A stretch of DNA of 10,721 nucleotides from Bacteroidales bacterium UBA1216 (GCA_002309255.1 DBXI01000066.1:1-10721), one strand, 5' to 3'; counted from the stretch's first letter, positions 1 through 6,441 are shown. Notes: generated from the letters alone by a model not told the origin. A program made the numbers and translations.

Positions 1-1013
1 GCGAAGTACTCTTCGGTTTCGGGCATCGTTATTTCAAACATGGCAAGACCGCACTCGCGCGACGTAAAACGGTACTTTTTTATTTCGCCTTCCATCTCGG
101 TTGCTAAGTCCACCACGTCTTTCGGGGAGTTATCAGTAAGGCGGACTGTCAGTTCCTCGCCAAAGTTAGACGGGTCAGTAGGGTAGAGGTACCCTTCCGG
201 CCAAACACCGAAATCTGTAAGAATACTATAGCCTTGTGTTAGTGTATACTCTCTGTTCGGGAAAATGTATGGATCGATGTTGATTGCCATGTTCTGTTTG
301 GCTTTAACGCGGAATGAGTGCTCTTGCTCGTCGATCCAAAGATGCCAGCCATCCGTGTCGAAATAGCCGGAGGGATACCTCATCGAAATCGTTGACTCAC
401 CCGAACCATTGATCATCAAGCTGTCACCATTGTAATAATCTGGGTAATCGGATACAAACGCGAAGAGCGAGTTAGAAGACTTATAGTAGTAATCTTTCAT
501 AGGCAGTTCCTTCCATGTACGCGTGAACTTCTTGTTTGCCACTTTCGCGGTCAAGCAAACAAAGAATGCCGGCAGCGGGGTTCCGGTTCCACTCTCTTCA
601 GTCGAGTTATAGACGAAGAGGGAGTCGGCAGCTGCATCCTTGGCACCTTTGCCACCGTGCCAGCCGATGCCTACATAGTGCTCAGCTCTGCCGAAGAGGG
701 TTAGCTTATACACATCACCATTATCCTTAACGGCCTGGATCGTTACTTCGCCACCGCCGATGCAACAAATCTTGCCCATCCGGTAGAGCTTATGACCATT
801 CAGCTTGGATGTACCTACAAGCGTCGGAAGAAGTTCCACAACGCCCAACTGCTGATTGTCGATGATGAAATACTGGAAAATCTCATCCTCGTACGGGTGG
901 GAAATAGCCTCGCCATACTTGAACTCGCCAAGATACTCTTCGATGTATTTTGCCGAAACAGTCTGCGGCAGACATAACGCTGCCAACAAGATAAATAGGG
1001 TAAATTTTTTCAT
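1..1013 (-). CDS. Secreted protein of unknown function, N-terminal part (runs off left edge)
   Basis: An open frame of 337 codons without a stop starts at the ATG at 1013-1011 and continues past base 1, so the C-terminus is missing. The N-terminus begins MKKFTLFILL and is a clear Sec signal peptide with predicted cleavage after Ala21 (TVSA/KY). No lipobox is seen; Cys14 lies in the hydrophobic core. The mature part is rich in aromatic, acidic and glycine residues, with a Cys-Cys pair at 83-84 (KICCIGGGE) and a probable beta-rich character. I do not recognise the family. A good Bacteroidetes-type promoter lies 80 bases upstream, which supports this as a real gene with a leader of roughly 70 nt. 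With porQ next door, a T9SS cargo is possible. The C-terminal sorting domain that would show this lies outside the window, so it remains a guess. Confidence 0.85.
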   Translation of the reverse strand, partial: MKKFTLFILLAALCLPQTVSAKYIEEYLGEFKYGEAISHPYEDEIFQYFIIDNQQLGVVELLPTLVGTSKLNGHKLYRMGKICCIGGGEVTIQAVKDNGDVYKLTLFGRAEHYVGIGWHGGKGAKDAAADSLFVYNSTEESGTGTPLPAFFVCLTAKVANKKFTRTWKELPMKDYYYKSSNSLFAFVSDYPDYYNGDSLMINGSGESTISMRYPSGYFDTDGWHLWIDEQEHSFRVKAKQNMAINIDPYIFPNREYTLTQGYSILTDFGVWPEGYLYPTDPSNFGEELTVRLTDNSPKDVVDLATEMEGEIKKYRFTSRECGLAMFEITMPETEEYF

Positions 1014-1092
1014 TGTATTGTTTTGTTTTTTTAGTTAATGTTTTCGCTCGTGTGCTTGGGCGCGCAGAACGGGTGCACACCTAAACCGCCTA

Positions 1093-1124
1093 CAAAGTTA
1101 CGAAAAAATTAAGACATTTGCAAA
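1093..1124 (-). promoter_or_regulatory. Promoter of the left-edge secreted-protein gene
   Basis: Reading the minus strand, a TTTG (-33 element, 1124-1121) is followed by a 20-nt spacer and TAACTTTG (1100-1093), which matches the Bacteroidetes -7 consensus TAnnTTTG. Transcription should start near 1088, giving a GC-rich leader of about 75 nt before the ATG at 1013. The -33 is embedded in TTTGCAAATGTC, almost the same sequence as at the porQ promoter. Confidence 0.75.
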
Positions 1125-1201
1125 TAATTGTGACAAAAATGTGAAAATCCTCTTATAAAAGTTGTATTTTTATCCAAAAAAGGATTTTTTCCTTATGAAA
1201 A

Positions 1202-1233
1202 TTTGCAAATATCAAAAATTTTTACTATCTTTG
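1202..1233 (+). promoter_or_regulatory. Promoter of the porQ operon
   Basis: TTTG at 1202-1205, a 20-nt spacer, and TATCTTTG at 1226-1233 match the Bacteroidetes -33/-7 consensus. Transcription should begin near 1238, about 15 nt before the porQ ATG at 1254, so the leader is very short. No comparable promoter is seen in the gaps between porQ, the serpin, cmk, ispH and pfkA, so this one probably drives all five. Confidence 0.8.
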
Positions 1234-1253
1234 TACGCTAATTGTGCGGAAAC

Positions 1254-2342
1254 ATGAAAATCAATCGATACATAGTACCTCTTATATTGCTTGCCTGTCT
1301 GCTGGCGGCACTACCCGTGCGCGCTCAGTACGTGGGCAGTGGCAGTTCGACTTTCGCCTTTCTTGACCTGCCTGTATCTTCGCGGCAGAACGCGTTGGGC
1401 GGAGAGAATATTTCCATTCGCGACGGCGAACTGAGTTCAGCCTTCGCCAATCCCGCGCTGCTTGGCAGTATGACGCATAACATCCTGCAACTCGGCTACG
1501 CATACTATGGCACGAACCATTTCGGAAGCGTCATGTACGGCTACAACTTCGGCCGATCGAAGTTCGAGAATCAAGTCACCAACGACGGTCAGCCAGACCG
1601 CCCGAACTACTTCGCCGTAGGCATCCACTACCTTGACTATGGTCGCATGCCTTACGCTGAGACCAACGGCGAACTCACCGGCGCATCGTTCGGCGCACGC
1701 GACATACTACTCGAAGCCGCCTACGCACGCCAACTGGGAGAGATGTTCACCGTAGGGGTTGCGCTCAAACCGATCATGTCGTTCTACGAGTCATACAGCT
1801 CGTTCGCACTCGGTGCCGATGTAGGCGCACACTTCCAGATGCGTGACACCACTCTGCAGATAGGATTGGCGCTCAAGAACATAGGCTGGCAACTCAAAGG
1901 CTTCTACTCCGACGAATCCGGCCAACGCCTCGAGATGCTGCCCATCAACCTCGAGCTCGGAATCAACTACCGCGTCAAGCACGCACCACTTCGTTTCTCG
2001 CTCACCATACACAACATCCAGCGCTGGGATCTGAGCTATCCGCTGCTCAACGAATCGGAAGATATCAAACCCGTGGGCGTCTTCGACATGATGATGCGTC
2101 ACACCATCTGGGCAATAGACATCGTGCCGAAGAGTGAGAAGTTCTACTTCACGCTCAGTTATAACCACCGCCGCCGACAGGAGTTCTACCTCCAAGACCA
2201 ACGCTCGCTGGCAGGCTTCGCCGCTGGCGTAGGACTGCGCATCAAGATGCTCCGGCTCGGTTTCGCTATGAGCCAGATGTCCAAGCAGAACTTCACCTAC
2301 CAGGTCAGCCTCGCTCTCGACGTAAACTCGTTGATGAAATAA
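1254..2342 (+). CDS. porQ: Type IX secretion system outer-membrane protein PorQ
   Basis: PorQ is an outer-membrane beta-barrel protein of the T9SS. In Porphyromonas it works with PorU, PorV and PorZ in processing secreted cargo and attaching it to the cell surface. The product is 362 residues. It has a signal peptide of about 24 residues (MKINRYIVPL start, cleavage at VRA/QY). After it comes the segment FAFLDLPVSSRQNALGG, then SSAFANPALL, which is typical of the PorV/PorQ barrel family. The rest alternates hydrophobic and polar residues like membrane beta strands and ends in a strand-like segment (YQVSLALDVNSLMK). I chose the ATG at 1254 over an in-frame TTG at 1242, because the TTG would lie almost on the predicted transcription start. 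It is the first gene of the operon. Assignment rests on remembered family features and on linkage to cmk and ispH, which I recall in other Bacteroidales. Confidence 0.85.
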   Translation: MKINRYIVPLILLACLLAALPVRAQYVGSGSSTFAFLDLPVSSRQNALGGENISIRDGELSSAFANPALLGSMTHNILQLGYAYYGTNHFGSVMYGYNFGRSKFENQVTNDGQPDRPNYFAVGIHYLDYGRMPYAETNGELTGASFGARDILLEAAYARQLGEMFTVGVALKPIMSFYESYSSFALGADVGAHFQMRDTTLQIGLALKNIGWQLKGFYSDESGQRLEMLPINLELGINYRVKHAPLRFSLTIHNIQRWDLSYPLLNESEDIKPVGVFDMMMRHTIWAIDIVPKSEKFYFTLSYNHRRRQEFYLQDQRSLAGFAAGVGLRIKMLRLGFAMSQMSKQNFTYQVSLALDVNSLMK

Positions 2343-2344
2343 TT

Positions 2345-2364
2345 GGCAGCCAATCATGGCTGCC
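2345..2364 (+). repeat. Intercistronic hairpin between porQ and serpin
   Basis: GGCAGCCA and TGGCTGCC form a perfect 8-bp stem with an ATCA loop, lying between the porQ stop (2342) and the serpin ATG (2381). It is followed by TTAAAATATT rather than a run of T, so it is not a convincing terminator. It may instead act in RNA processing, stabilise the porQ message or attenuate partially. Confidence 0.6.
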
Positions 2365-2380
2365 TTAAAATATTACTCCT

Positions 2381-3673
2381 ATGAAAAGGCAATTGTTCTT
2401 CCTCTTATTAGCAGCAAGCCTGCTCTGCGCTTGCAAGCAAGTTGCGCCAAATTCGCCCGACGACCCGCAGGACACCACGCAAGTCACGCCACCCGACACC
2501 ACGCAACTCGGCACAATGCGTCAGCCTGTTCCAATGAGCTTCAACTCCGCCGAAGAGCAATTGCTCTACCGTACCGGCGAGTTCACCTTCAACCTCACCG
2601 GGCTTATCTGCCAGAACCCCGATAAGGACAACATCATCATCTCTCCACTGTCCGCCAGCCTCATGCTCGGAATGCTCATGAACGGCGCGGACGGCGAGAC
2701 ACTCGCGCAGATGCAGCAGGCACTCGGCTTCGAAGGACTGCAGCAATCAGAGATCAATGACTGGTACAAACAACTCATTGAAACGCTGCCTACGCTTGAC
2801 ACCGTTTCCATCGTCAAGATTGCCAACGCCATCTGGGTGCAGAACGACTTCCCCGTACTGCCCGAGTTCGTGGATGTGAACAGGAGCTTTTTCAACGCCA
2901 CGGCTGAAAACGTGAACATGAAAGATCCCGCCACGGCCGACCGCATCAACCAATGGGCGGCTAACAACACCAACGACCTGATCAAGAACGTGGTAAACCC
3001 CAGGGACATAGAGAACTGCGTTATGGTGCTCGCTAACGCCCTGTACTTCAGGAGCAGGTGGGCTGCGCCGTTCGACCCGTCATTCACCCATAGGTCGGAC
3101 TTTGACCCGCTCAACGGCTCACGTATCAAGCCTGAAACAATGGAAGGAGAACTGTACGCACCCTACGCCGTAACACCCGCCGGACAGCTTCTCGAACTGG
3201 ATTATAAGAGTCACCGCTACTGCATGGATATCCTCCTGCCGGACAAAGACAAGGACATCCGCCAAGTTCTCGCCGACCTCACATCATCCGACTGGAACTC
3301 GATGATCGAACAACTCAACTATAACCTGGTTTTGGTGCGCATGCCTAAGTTCAAGCTCAAGTATGATCGCGCACTAACCAATGTTCTTAAGGCTGCCGGC
3401 ATGCCTCGCGCACTGACCCCCGCAGCTGAGTTCCCCTACCTGAGTCCGGTCCCCACCTACCTGGATTGGGTGAAGCAGGCGTGCTACCTCGCCGTGGATG
3501 AGGACGGCACAGAGGCGGCGGCTGTAACGATTGGTGGCGACTACGCAACAAGCGCTGAACCCGAACCAATAATAGAGTTCTTTGTCAATCGCCCCTTCTT
3601 CCTCGTTATCCGAGAGAAGCAGAAGGGAAACATCCTCTTCACTGCTATGATCACCAACCCCGAAGCAGAATAA
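2381..3673 (+). CDS. Serpin-family protease inhibitor, lipoprotein
   Basis: Serpins trap serine or cysteine proteases through a cleavable reactive-centre loop. The product is 430 residues. It starts with a lipoprotein signal peptide whose lipobox is Leu15-Cys16-Ala17-Cys18, so it should be anchored in an envelope membrane through Cys18. A Pro/Asp/Thr-rich linker (about 19-45) leads to the serpin fold, recognisable from NIIISPLSASLMLGML and the VLANALYFRSRW region. The hinge at 374-383 (EDGTEAAAVT) keeps the small residues of inhibitory serpins, followed by FFVNRPFFLVIR and GNILFTAMITNP. The loop between hinge and NRPF is about four residues longer than in human alpha-1-antitrypsin, so P1 cannot be fixed; Thr390-Ser391 is the position by direct count. 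A comparable lipoprotein serpin, miropin, is known from Tannerella forsythia. The gene follows porQ and ends two bases before cmk. Confidence 0.93.
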   Translation: MKRQLFFLLLAASLLCACKQVAPNSPDDPQDTTQVTPPDTTQLGTMRQPVPMSFNSAEEQLLYRTGEFTFNLTGLICQNPDKDNIIISPLSASLMLGMLMNGADGETLAQMQQALGFEGLQQSEINDWYKQLIETLPTLDTVSIVKIANAIWVQNDFPVLPEFVDVNRSFFNATAENVNMKDPATADRINQWAANNTNDLIKNVVNPRDIENCVMVLANALYFRSRWAAPFDPSFTHRSDFDPLNGSRIKPETMEGELYAPYAVTPAGQLLELDYKSHRYCMDILLPDKDKDIRQVLADLTSSDWNSMIEQLNYNLVLVRMPKFKLKYDRALTNVLKAAGMPRALTPAAEFPYLSPVPTYLDWVKQACYLAVDEDGTEAAAVTIGGDYATSAEPEPIIEFFVNRPFFLVIREKQKGNILFTAMITNPEAE

Positions 3674-3675
3674 CC

Positions 3676-4371
3676 ATGAAGAAAATAATAGTTGCCATCG
3701 ACGGCTATTCGTCGTGTGGTAAATCCACAATAGCCAAACAACTGGCGCAATACGCCGGATACAGATATATCGACACCGGCGCCATGTACCGCGCTGTAGC
3801 GCTGTATGCATTAGTCGAAAGTCGAAAGTCGAAAGTCGAAAGCCTGAATAGTGAACACATTGTGTCGATGCTATCGGATATACATGTGGATTTTGCTATC
3901 CAGCTCGACGGTACACAGCACGTGACGCTCAACGGTGAGGATGTTGAAAAGCAGATCCGCACTCTCGAAGTCGGCAATATGGCTTCGCAAGTGGCGGTTA
4001 TTCCCGAAGTGCGCCGGTTCCTCGTTGCCCAGCAGCAGAAGATGGGCGAGCAGGGCGGCATTGTCATGGACGGACGCGACATAGGAACAGTCGTCTTCCC
4101 TAACGCCGAACTCAAACTCTTCCTCACGGCCTCGCCCGAAGTGCGCGCTGAGCGACGGTTCAAGGAGCTACAGGAGAAAGGTGAACACCCCGTGATGGCT
4201 GATGTCCTCGCCGATGTCAACGACCGAGACTACCGCGACACTCATCGCGCCGAGTCACCCCTCCGACAAGCCGATGATGCCATCGTCGTCGATAACTCCA
4301 ACATGACGCGCGAAGAGCAGATGCAGCATATCTATCGCATCTTTGACGCGAAAGTGAAATGTGAAAGGTGA
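3676..4371 (+). CDS. cmk: (d)CMP kinase (cytidylate kinase)
   Basis: Transfers phosphate from ATP to CMP or dCMP in the cytoplasm, feeding CTP and dCTP synthesis. The 231-residue product has the P-loop at 10-18 (GYSSCGKST) and the YIDTGAMYRA motif at 31-40. The core MDGRDIGTVVFPNAELK lies at 131-147, followed by the lid arginines (RAERR) and RDYRDTHRAESPLRQADDA, all diagnostic. The ATG is only two bases after the serpin stop, so translation is probably coupled. Residues 47-56 (VESRKSKVES) come from four perfect tandem copies of GTCGAAA and sit where family members have a variable loop; overall length looks normal. The last residues (about AKVKCER) and the stop codon come from a second, degenerate 7-bp repeat. 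Neither repeat disturbs a catalytic motif. Confidence 0.97.
   Translation: MKKIIVAIDGYSSCGKSTIAKQLAQYAGYRYIDTGAMYRAVALYALVESRKSKVESLNSEHIVSMLSDIHVDFAIQLDGTQHVTLNGEDVEKQIRTLEVGNMASQVAVIPEVRRFLVAQQQKMGEQGGIVMDGRDIGTVVFPNAELKLFLTASPEVRAERRFKELQEKGEHPVMADVLADVNDRDYRDTHRAESPLRQADDAIVVDNSNMTREEQMQHIYRIFDAKVKCER
3814..3841 (+). repeat. Tandem repeat (GTCGAAA)x4 inside cmk
   Basis: Four perfect head-to-tail copies of GTCGAAA occupy 28 bases of the cmk reading frame and encode residues 47-56. The unit is 7 bp, so gain or loss of one or two copies would shift the frame, while a change of three would add or remove seven residues. Confidence 0.95.
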
Positions 4372-4388
4372 AAAGTGAAGGGTGCAAG
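4354..4388 (+). repeat. Degenerate 7-bp GTGAAAN array across cmk/ispH junction
   Basis: Five consecutive 7-mers, GTGAAAT, GTGAAAG, GTGAAAA, GTGAAGG and GTGCAAG, run across the end of cmk and the start of ispH. The TGA stop of cmk (4369-4371) is in the third unit, and the GTG start of ispH (4382) opens the fifth. Confidence 0.85.
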
Positions 4389-5296
4389 TAACAATCGACC
4401 GACATAGTGGTTTTTGCGCGGGCGTGACGGGTGCTATCCGCCGCGCGGAGAATGAGCTGCAGCAGACAGGTCAGCTCTACTGCCTCGGCGACATCGTGCA
4501 CAACGGACAGGAAGTCAAGCGCCTGGAGCAACTCGGCTTGGAGACCATCGACTACGATGATCTGCGCACGATCCGTCACGCACGCGTCCTGCTCCGCGCA
4601 CACGGCGAACCGCCATCCACCTACTGGATAGCCGCGCAGAACGGCAACACGATCATTGATGGCACATGCCCCGTGGTCAAACGCCTCCAAGAGCGCATAG
4701 CCGCCTGCTATAACACTCATAAGCACGACAACCCTGCTGCACAGATAGTCATCTTCGGCAAACGAGGCCATGCTGAGGTCATCGGACTGCAAGGACAGAC
4801 AAACAACACCGCCATCGTACTCGAACGCCCCGAAGAGGCTGAGCAATTAGATTACACGCGACCGATCTACCTCTTCTCGCAAACCACGAAGAGCGTGGAG
4901 GAGTTCAATAAGTTGGTGGAGATCATCGAGGCGCGAAAGACGAGATTACGTGATCACGACATTACGACATCAAGACCAGACGAATCCGCGCCGTTCGAAT
5001 ACTACGACACCATCTGCCGGTCTGTGGCGAACAGGGTGGAGCTGTTGAAGCAGTTTGCCCGAGAGCAGGACATCGTACTGTTCGTGGGCGGAGCGAAGAG
5101 CTCGAACGCCGCCGTGCTGTTCAACCATTGCAAGGAGGCGAACGAACTATGCTATTTCCTGACCGGCCCCGGTGACCTGACGGACGAACTGACTGCCGCT
5201 TGCCGCCAGACAGATCACGTAGGCATTTGCGGCGCGACATCCACACCGCTTTGGCTCATGGAGCAAGTGAGGGACGCTATAAGACCGCTTCGCTGA
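4382..5296 (+). CDS. ispH: 4-hydroxy-3-methylbut-2-enyl diphosphate reductase (IspH)
   Basis: IspH is the [4Fe-4S] enzyme that reduces HMBPP to IPP and DMAPP, the last step of the MEP pathway. All three cluster cysteines are present: Cys12 (GFCAGV), Cys96 (GTCPVV) and Cys212 (DTICRSV). Substrate-site residues are also there: His40, His74 (RAHGEP), His130 and Glu132 (GHAEVIGLQGQ), Thr169 (SQTTKS), Ser240-Ser241-Asn242 and Ser287 (GATSTP). The product is 304 residues. The start is a GTG ten bases after the cmk stop; no upstream ATG is available in frame, and the N-terminus MQVTIDRHSGFCAG fits the family. Residues 187-197 derive from a degenerate 8-bp repeat and lengthen the linker before Cys212. 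The final residues (RPLR) and stop come from a 22-bp repeat unit. The C-terminus therefore appears shaped by repeat sequence. Confidence 0.97.
   Translation: MQVTIDRHSGFCAGVTGAIRRAENELQQTGQLYCLGDIVHNGQEVKRLEQLGLETIDYDDLRTIRHARVLLRAHGEPPSTYWIAAQNGNTIIDGTCPVVKRLQERIAACYNTHKHDNPAAQIVIFGKRGHAEVIGLQGQTNNTAIVLERPEEAEQLDYTRPIYLFSQTTKSVEEFNKLVEIIEARKTRLRDHDITTSRPDESAPFEYYDTICRSVANRVELLKQFAREQDIVLFVGGAKSSNAAVLFNHCKEANELCYFLTGPGDLTDELTAACRQTDHVGICGATSTPLWLMEQVRDAIRPLR
4940..4971 (+). repeat. Degenerate 8-bp ACGANATY array inside ispH
   Basis: Four consecutive 8-mers, ACGAGATT, ACGTGATC, ACGACATT and ACGACATC, encode residues 187-197 of IspH (TRLRDHDITTS). The segment falls in a linker before Cys212. 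Compared with E. coli IspH recalled from memory, that linker is about 11 residues longer here. Confidence 0.75.
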
Positions 5297-5351
5297 AAGA
5301 ACAAAGACCGCTGACGCTCAAAGACAAAAGACTGCTATTGATCACAAAAAC
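5281..5351 (+). repeat. 22-23-bp AAAGACCGCT-type repeat between ispH and pfkA
   Basis: Two clear units, each made of AAGACCGCT, a CGCT or GACGCT core and AAAGAAC or AAAGAC, are followed by a decayed third unit starting AAAAGACTGCT. The first unit contains the end of the ispH frame and its TGA stop (5294-5296). The same kind of unit occurs on the minus strand at 9741-9822. Confidence 0.75.
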
Positions 5352-5360
5352 AACTATACT

Positions 5361-6344
5361 ATGGAGTACAGAATTAACACTGTAGGTGTGCTCACCTCAG
5401 GAGGTGACTCGCCGGGAATGAACGCCGCTATCCGCGCCGTCGTTCGTTCGTGTATCGCACAAGGCATCAAGGCCAAAGGAATCTACCGCGGCTATCAAGG
5501 ACTGATCGATGACGATGTCCGCGAACTGACTTCGCAGGACGTATCAGGCATCATACAGCGTGGCGGAACGATCCTTAAATCCGCGCGTTGCATGGAGTTC
5601 AAGACCCCCGAAGGTCGCAAGAAAGCCTTTGAGACCTTGCAGAAGGAACAGATCGACGCACTCGTAGTCATCGGCGGCGACGGCACCTTCACGGGCGCGC
5701 GCCTGCTCGCGCAGGAGTACAATATTCCTATTATCGGTCTGCCAGGCACGATTGACAACGACCTGTGGGGAACCGACTCGACCATCGGCTACGACACCAG
5801 TCTGAACACCATCATGGACTGCGTGGACAAGCTCCGCGACACAGCCACCAGTCACGAGCGCGTCTTCCTCGTTGAGGTCATGGGGCGTGACGCCGGCTTC
5901 CTCACTTTGAGCGCAGCCATCGCATCAGGCGCTGAGGCTGCAATTATCCCTGAGCGTGCTACGGTGAAGGAGCAGATAGAGGAGGCCATCGGTCAAGGAC
6001 GTCGCAAGAGCAAGAACTCAAGTATAGTCCTCGTGCAGGAGCACGCTATCGAAGGCGGTGCGCAGGCTGTTGCCAAAGTCCTCGAGGAAGCTCACCCCGA
6101 GTACAACACGCGCGTCACTATCCTCGGTCACCTGCAGCGCGGCGGTAGTCCGACGGCATACGACCGCATCATCGCTTCACGCATGGGGATGGCCGCAGTG
6201 GGCGCACTGCTCGAGGAGCAACGTAGCATCATGATCGGTATGAAGAACGACGAGATCGTCTACGTACCTCTCAGCAAAGCCATCCGCGAAAAGAAAGATG
6301 TCAAGGCCGACAAATGGGCGGCTATGCAGATTCTGTCGATCTAA
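5361..6344 (+). CDS. pfkA: ATP-dependent 6-phosphofructokinase
   Basis: Phosphorylates fructose 6-phosphate to fructose 1,6-bisphosphate, the committing step of glycolysis. The 327-residue product is typical for the short bacterial PfkA. Visible motifs are GGDSPGMN at 14-21 (ATP phosphate binding), GGDGT at 105-109, TIDND at 130-134 with the catalytic base Asp132, MGRDAGF at 174-180 and LGHLQRGG near 255. Gly108, at the position equivalent to E. coli Gly104, indicates ATP rather than pyrophosphate as donor, since PPi enzymes usually have Asp there. The ATG at 5361 follows 64 bases of repeat-derived spacer after ispH. It is the last gene of the plus-strand operon and is followed by a bidirectional terminator. 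Confidence 0.97.
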   Translation: MEYRINTVGVLTSGGDSPGMNAAIRAVVRSCIAQGIKAKGIYRGYQGLIDDDVRELTSQDVSGIIQRGGTILKSARCMEFKTPEGRKKAFETLQKEQIDALVVIGGDGTFTGARLLAQEYNIPIIGLPGTIDNDLWGTDSTIGYDTSLNTIMDCVDKLRDTATSHERVFLVEVMGRDAGFLTLSAAIASGAEAAIIPERATVKEQIEEAIGQGRRKSKNSSIVLVQEHAIEGGAQAVAKVLEEAHPEYNTRVTILGHLQRGGSPTAYDRIIASRMGMAAVGALLEEQRSIMIGMKNDEIVYVPLSKAIREKKDVKADKWAAMQILSI

Positions 6345-6394
6345 CAACCCAACGTGTTGACCACAGTTCAAAGATAACTGCAATCACCAATAAA

Positions 6395-6427
6395 CAAGGG
6401 AGTGTGTCGCTTTGACTCACTCCCTTG
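6395..6427 (+). terminator. Bidirectional terminator between pfkA and sufB
   Basis: A perfect 10-bp stem (CAAGGGAGTG with CACTCCCTTG) encloses a 13-nt loop. On the plus strand it is followed by CTCGTTTTAC, and on the minus strand by TTTATTGG. It lies between the convergent pfkA stop (6344) and sufB stop (6442), so it probably ends both transcripts. Confidence 0.8.
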
Positions 6428-6441
6428 CTCGTTTTACGGGC

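Noticed and set aside
1172..1192. Small hairpin ATCC-A6-GGAT followed by T run in the divergent promoter region
   Set aside because: The stem is only 4 bp in a very AT-rich region, and no transcript is expected to end there because both neighbours diverge.
1242..1253. TTG start for porQ, four residues longer
   Set aside because: It lies within a few bases of the predicted transcription start, and the ATG at 1254 begins a proper signal peptide (MKINRY).
1791..2357. 188-codon minus-strand frame opposite porQ
   Set aside because: It is antisense to porQ, lacks promoter and family features, and its amino-acid composition follows from porQ codon use.
2356..2625. Plus-strand open frame overlapping the serpin start
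   Set aside because: Its composition is a frame-shifted reading of the serpin gene, which has clear family motifs; it has no signal or domain of its own.
3814..5351. Direct repeats considered as a CRISPR array
   Set aside because: Units of 7-23 bp are contiguous without unique spacers, lie in or between genes, and no cas genes are near.
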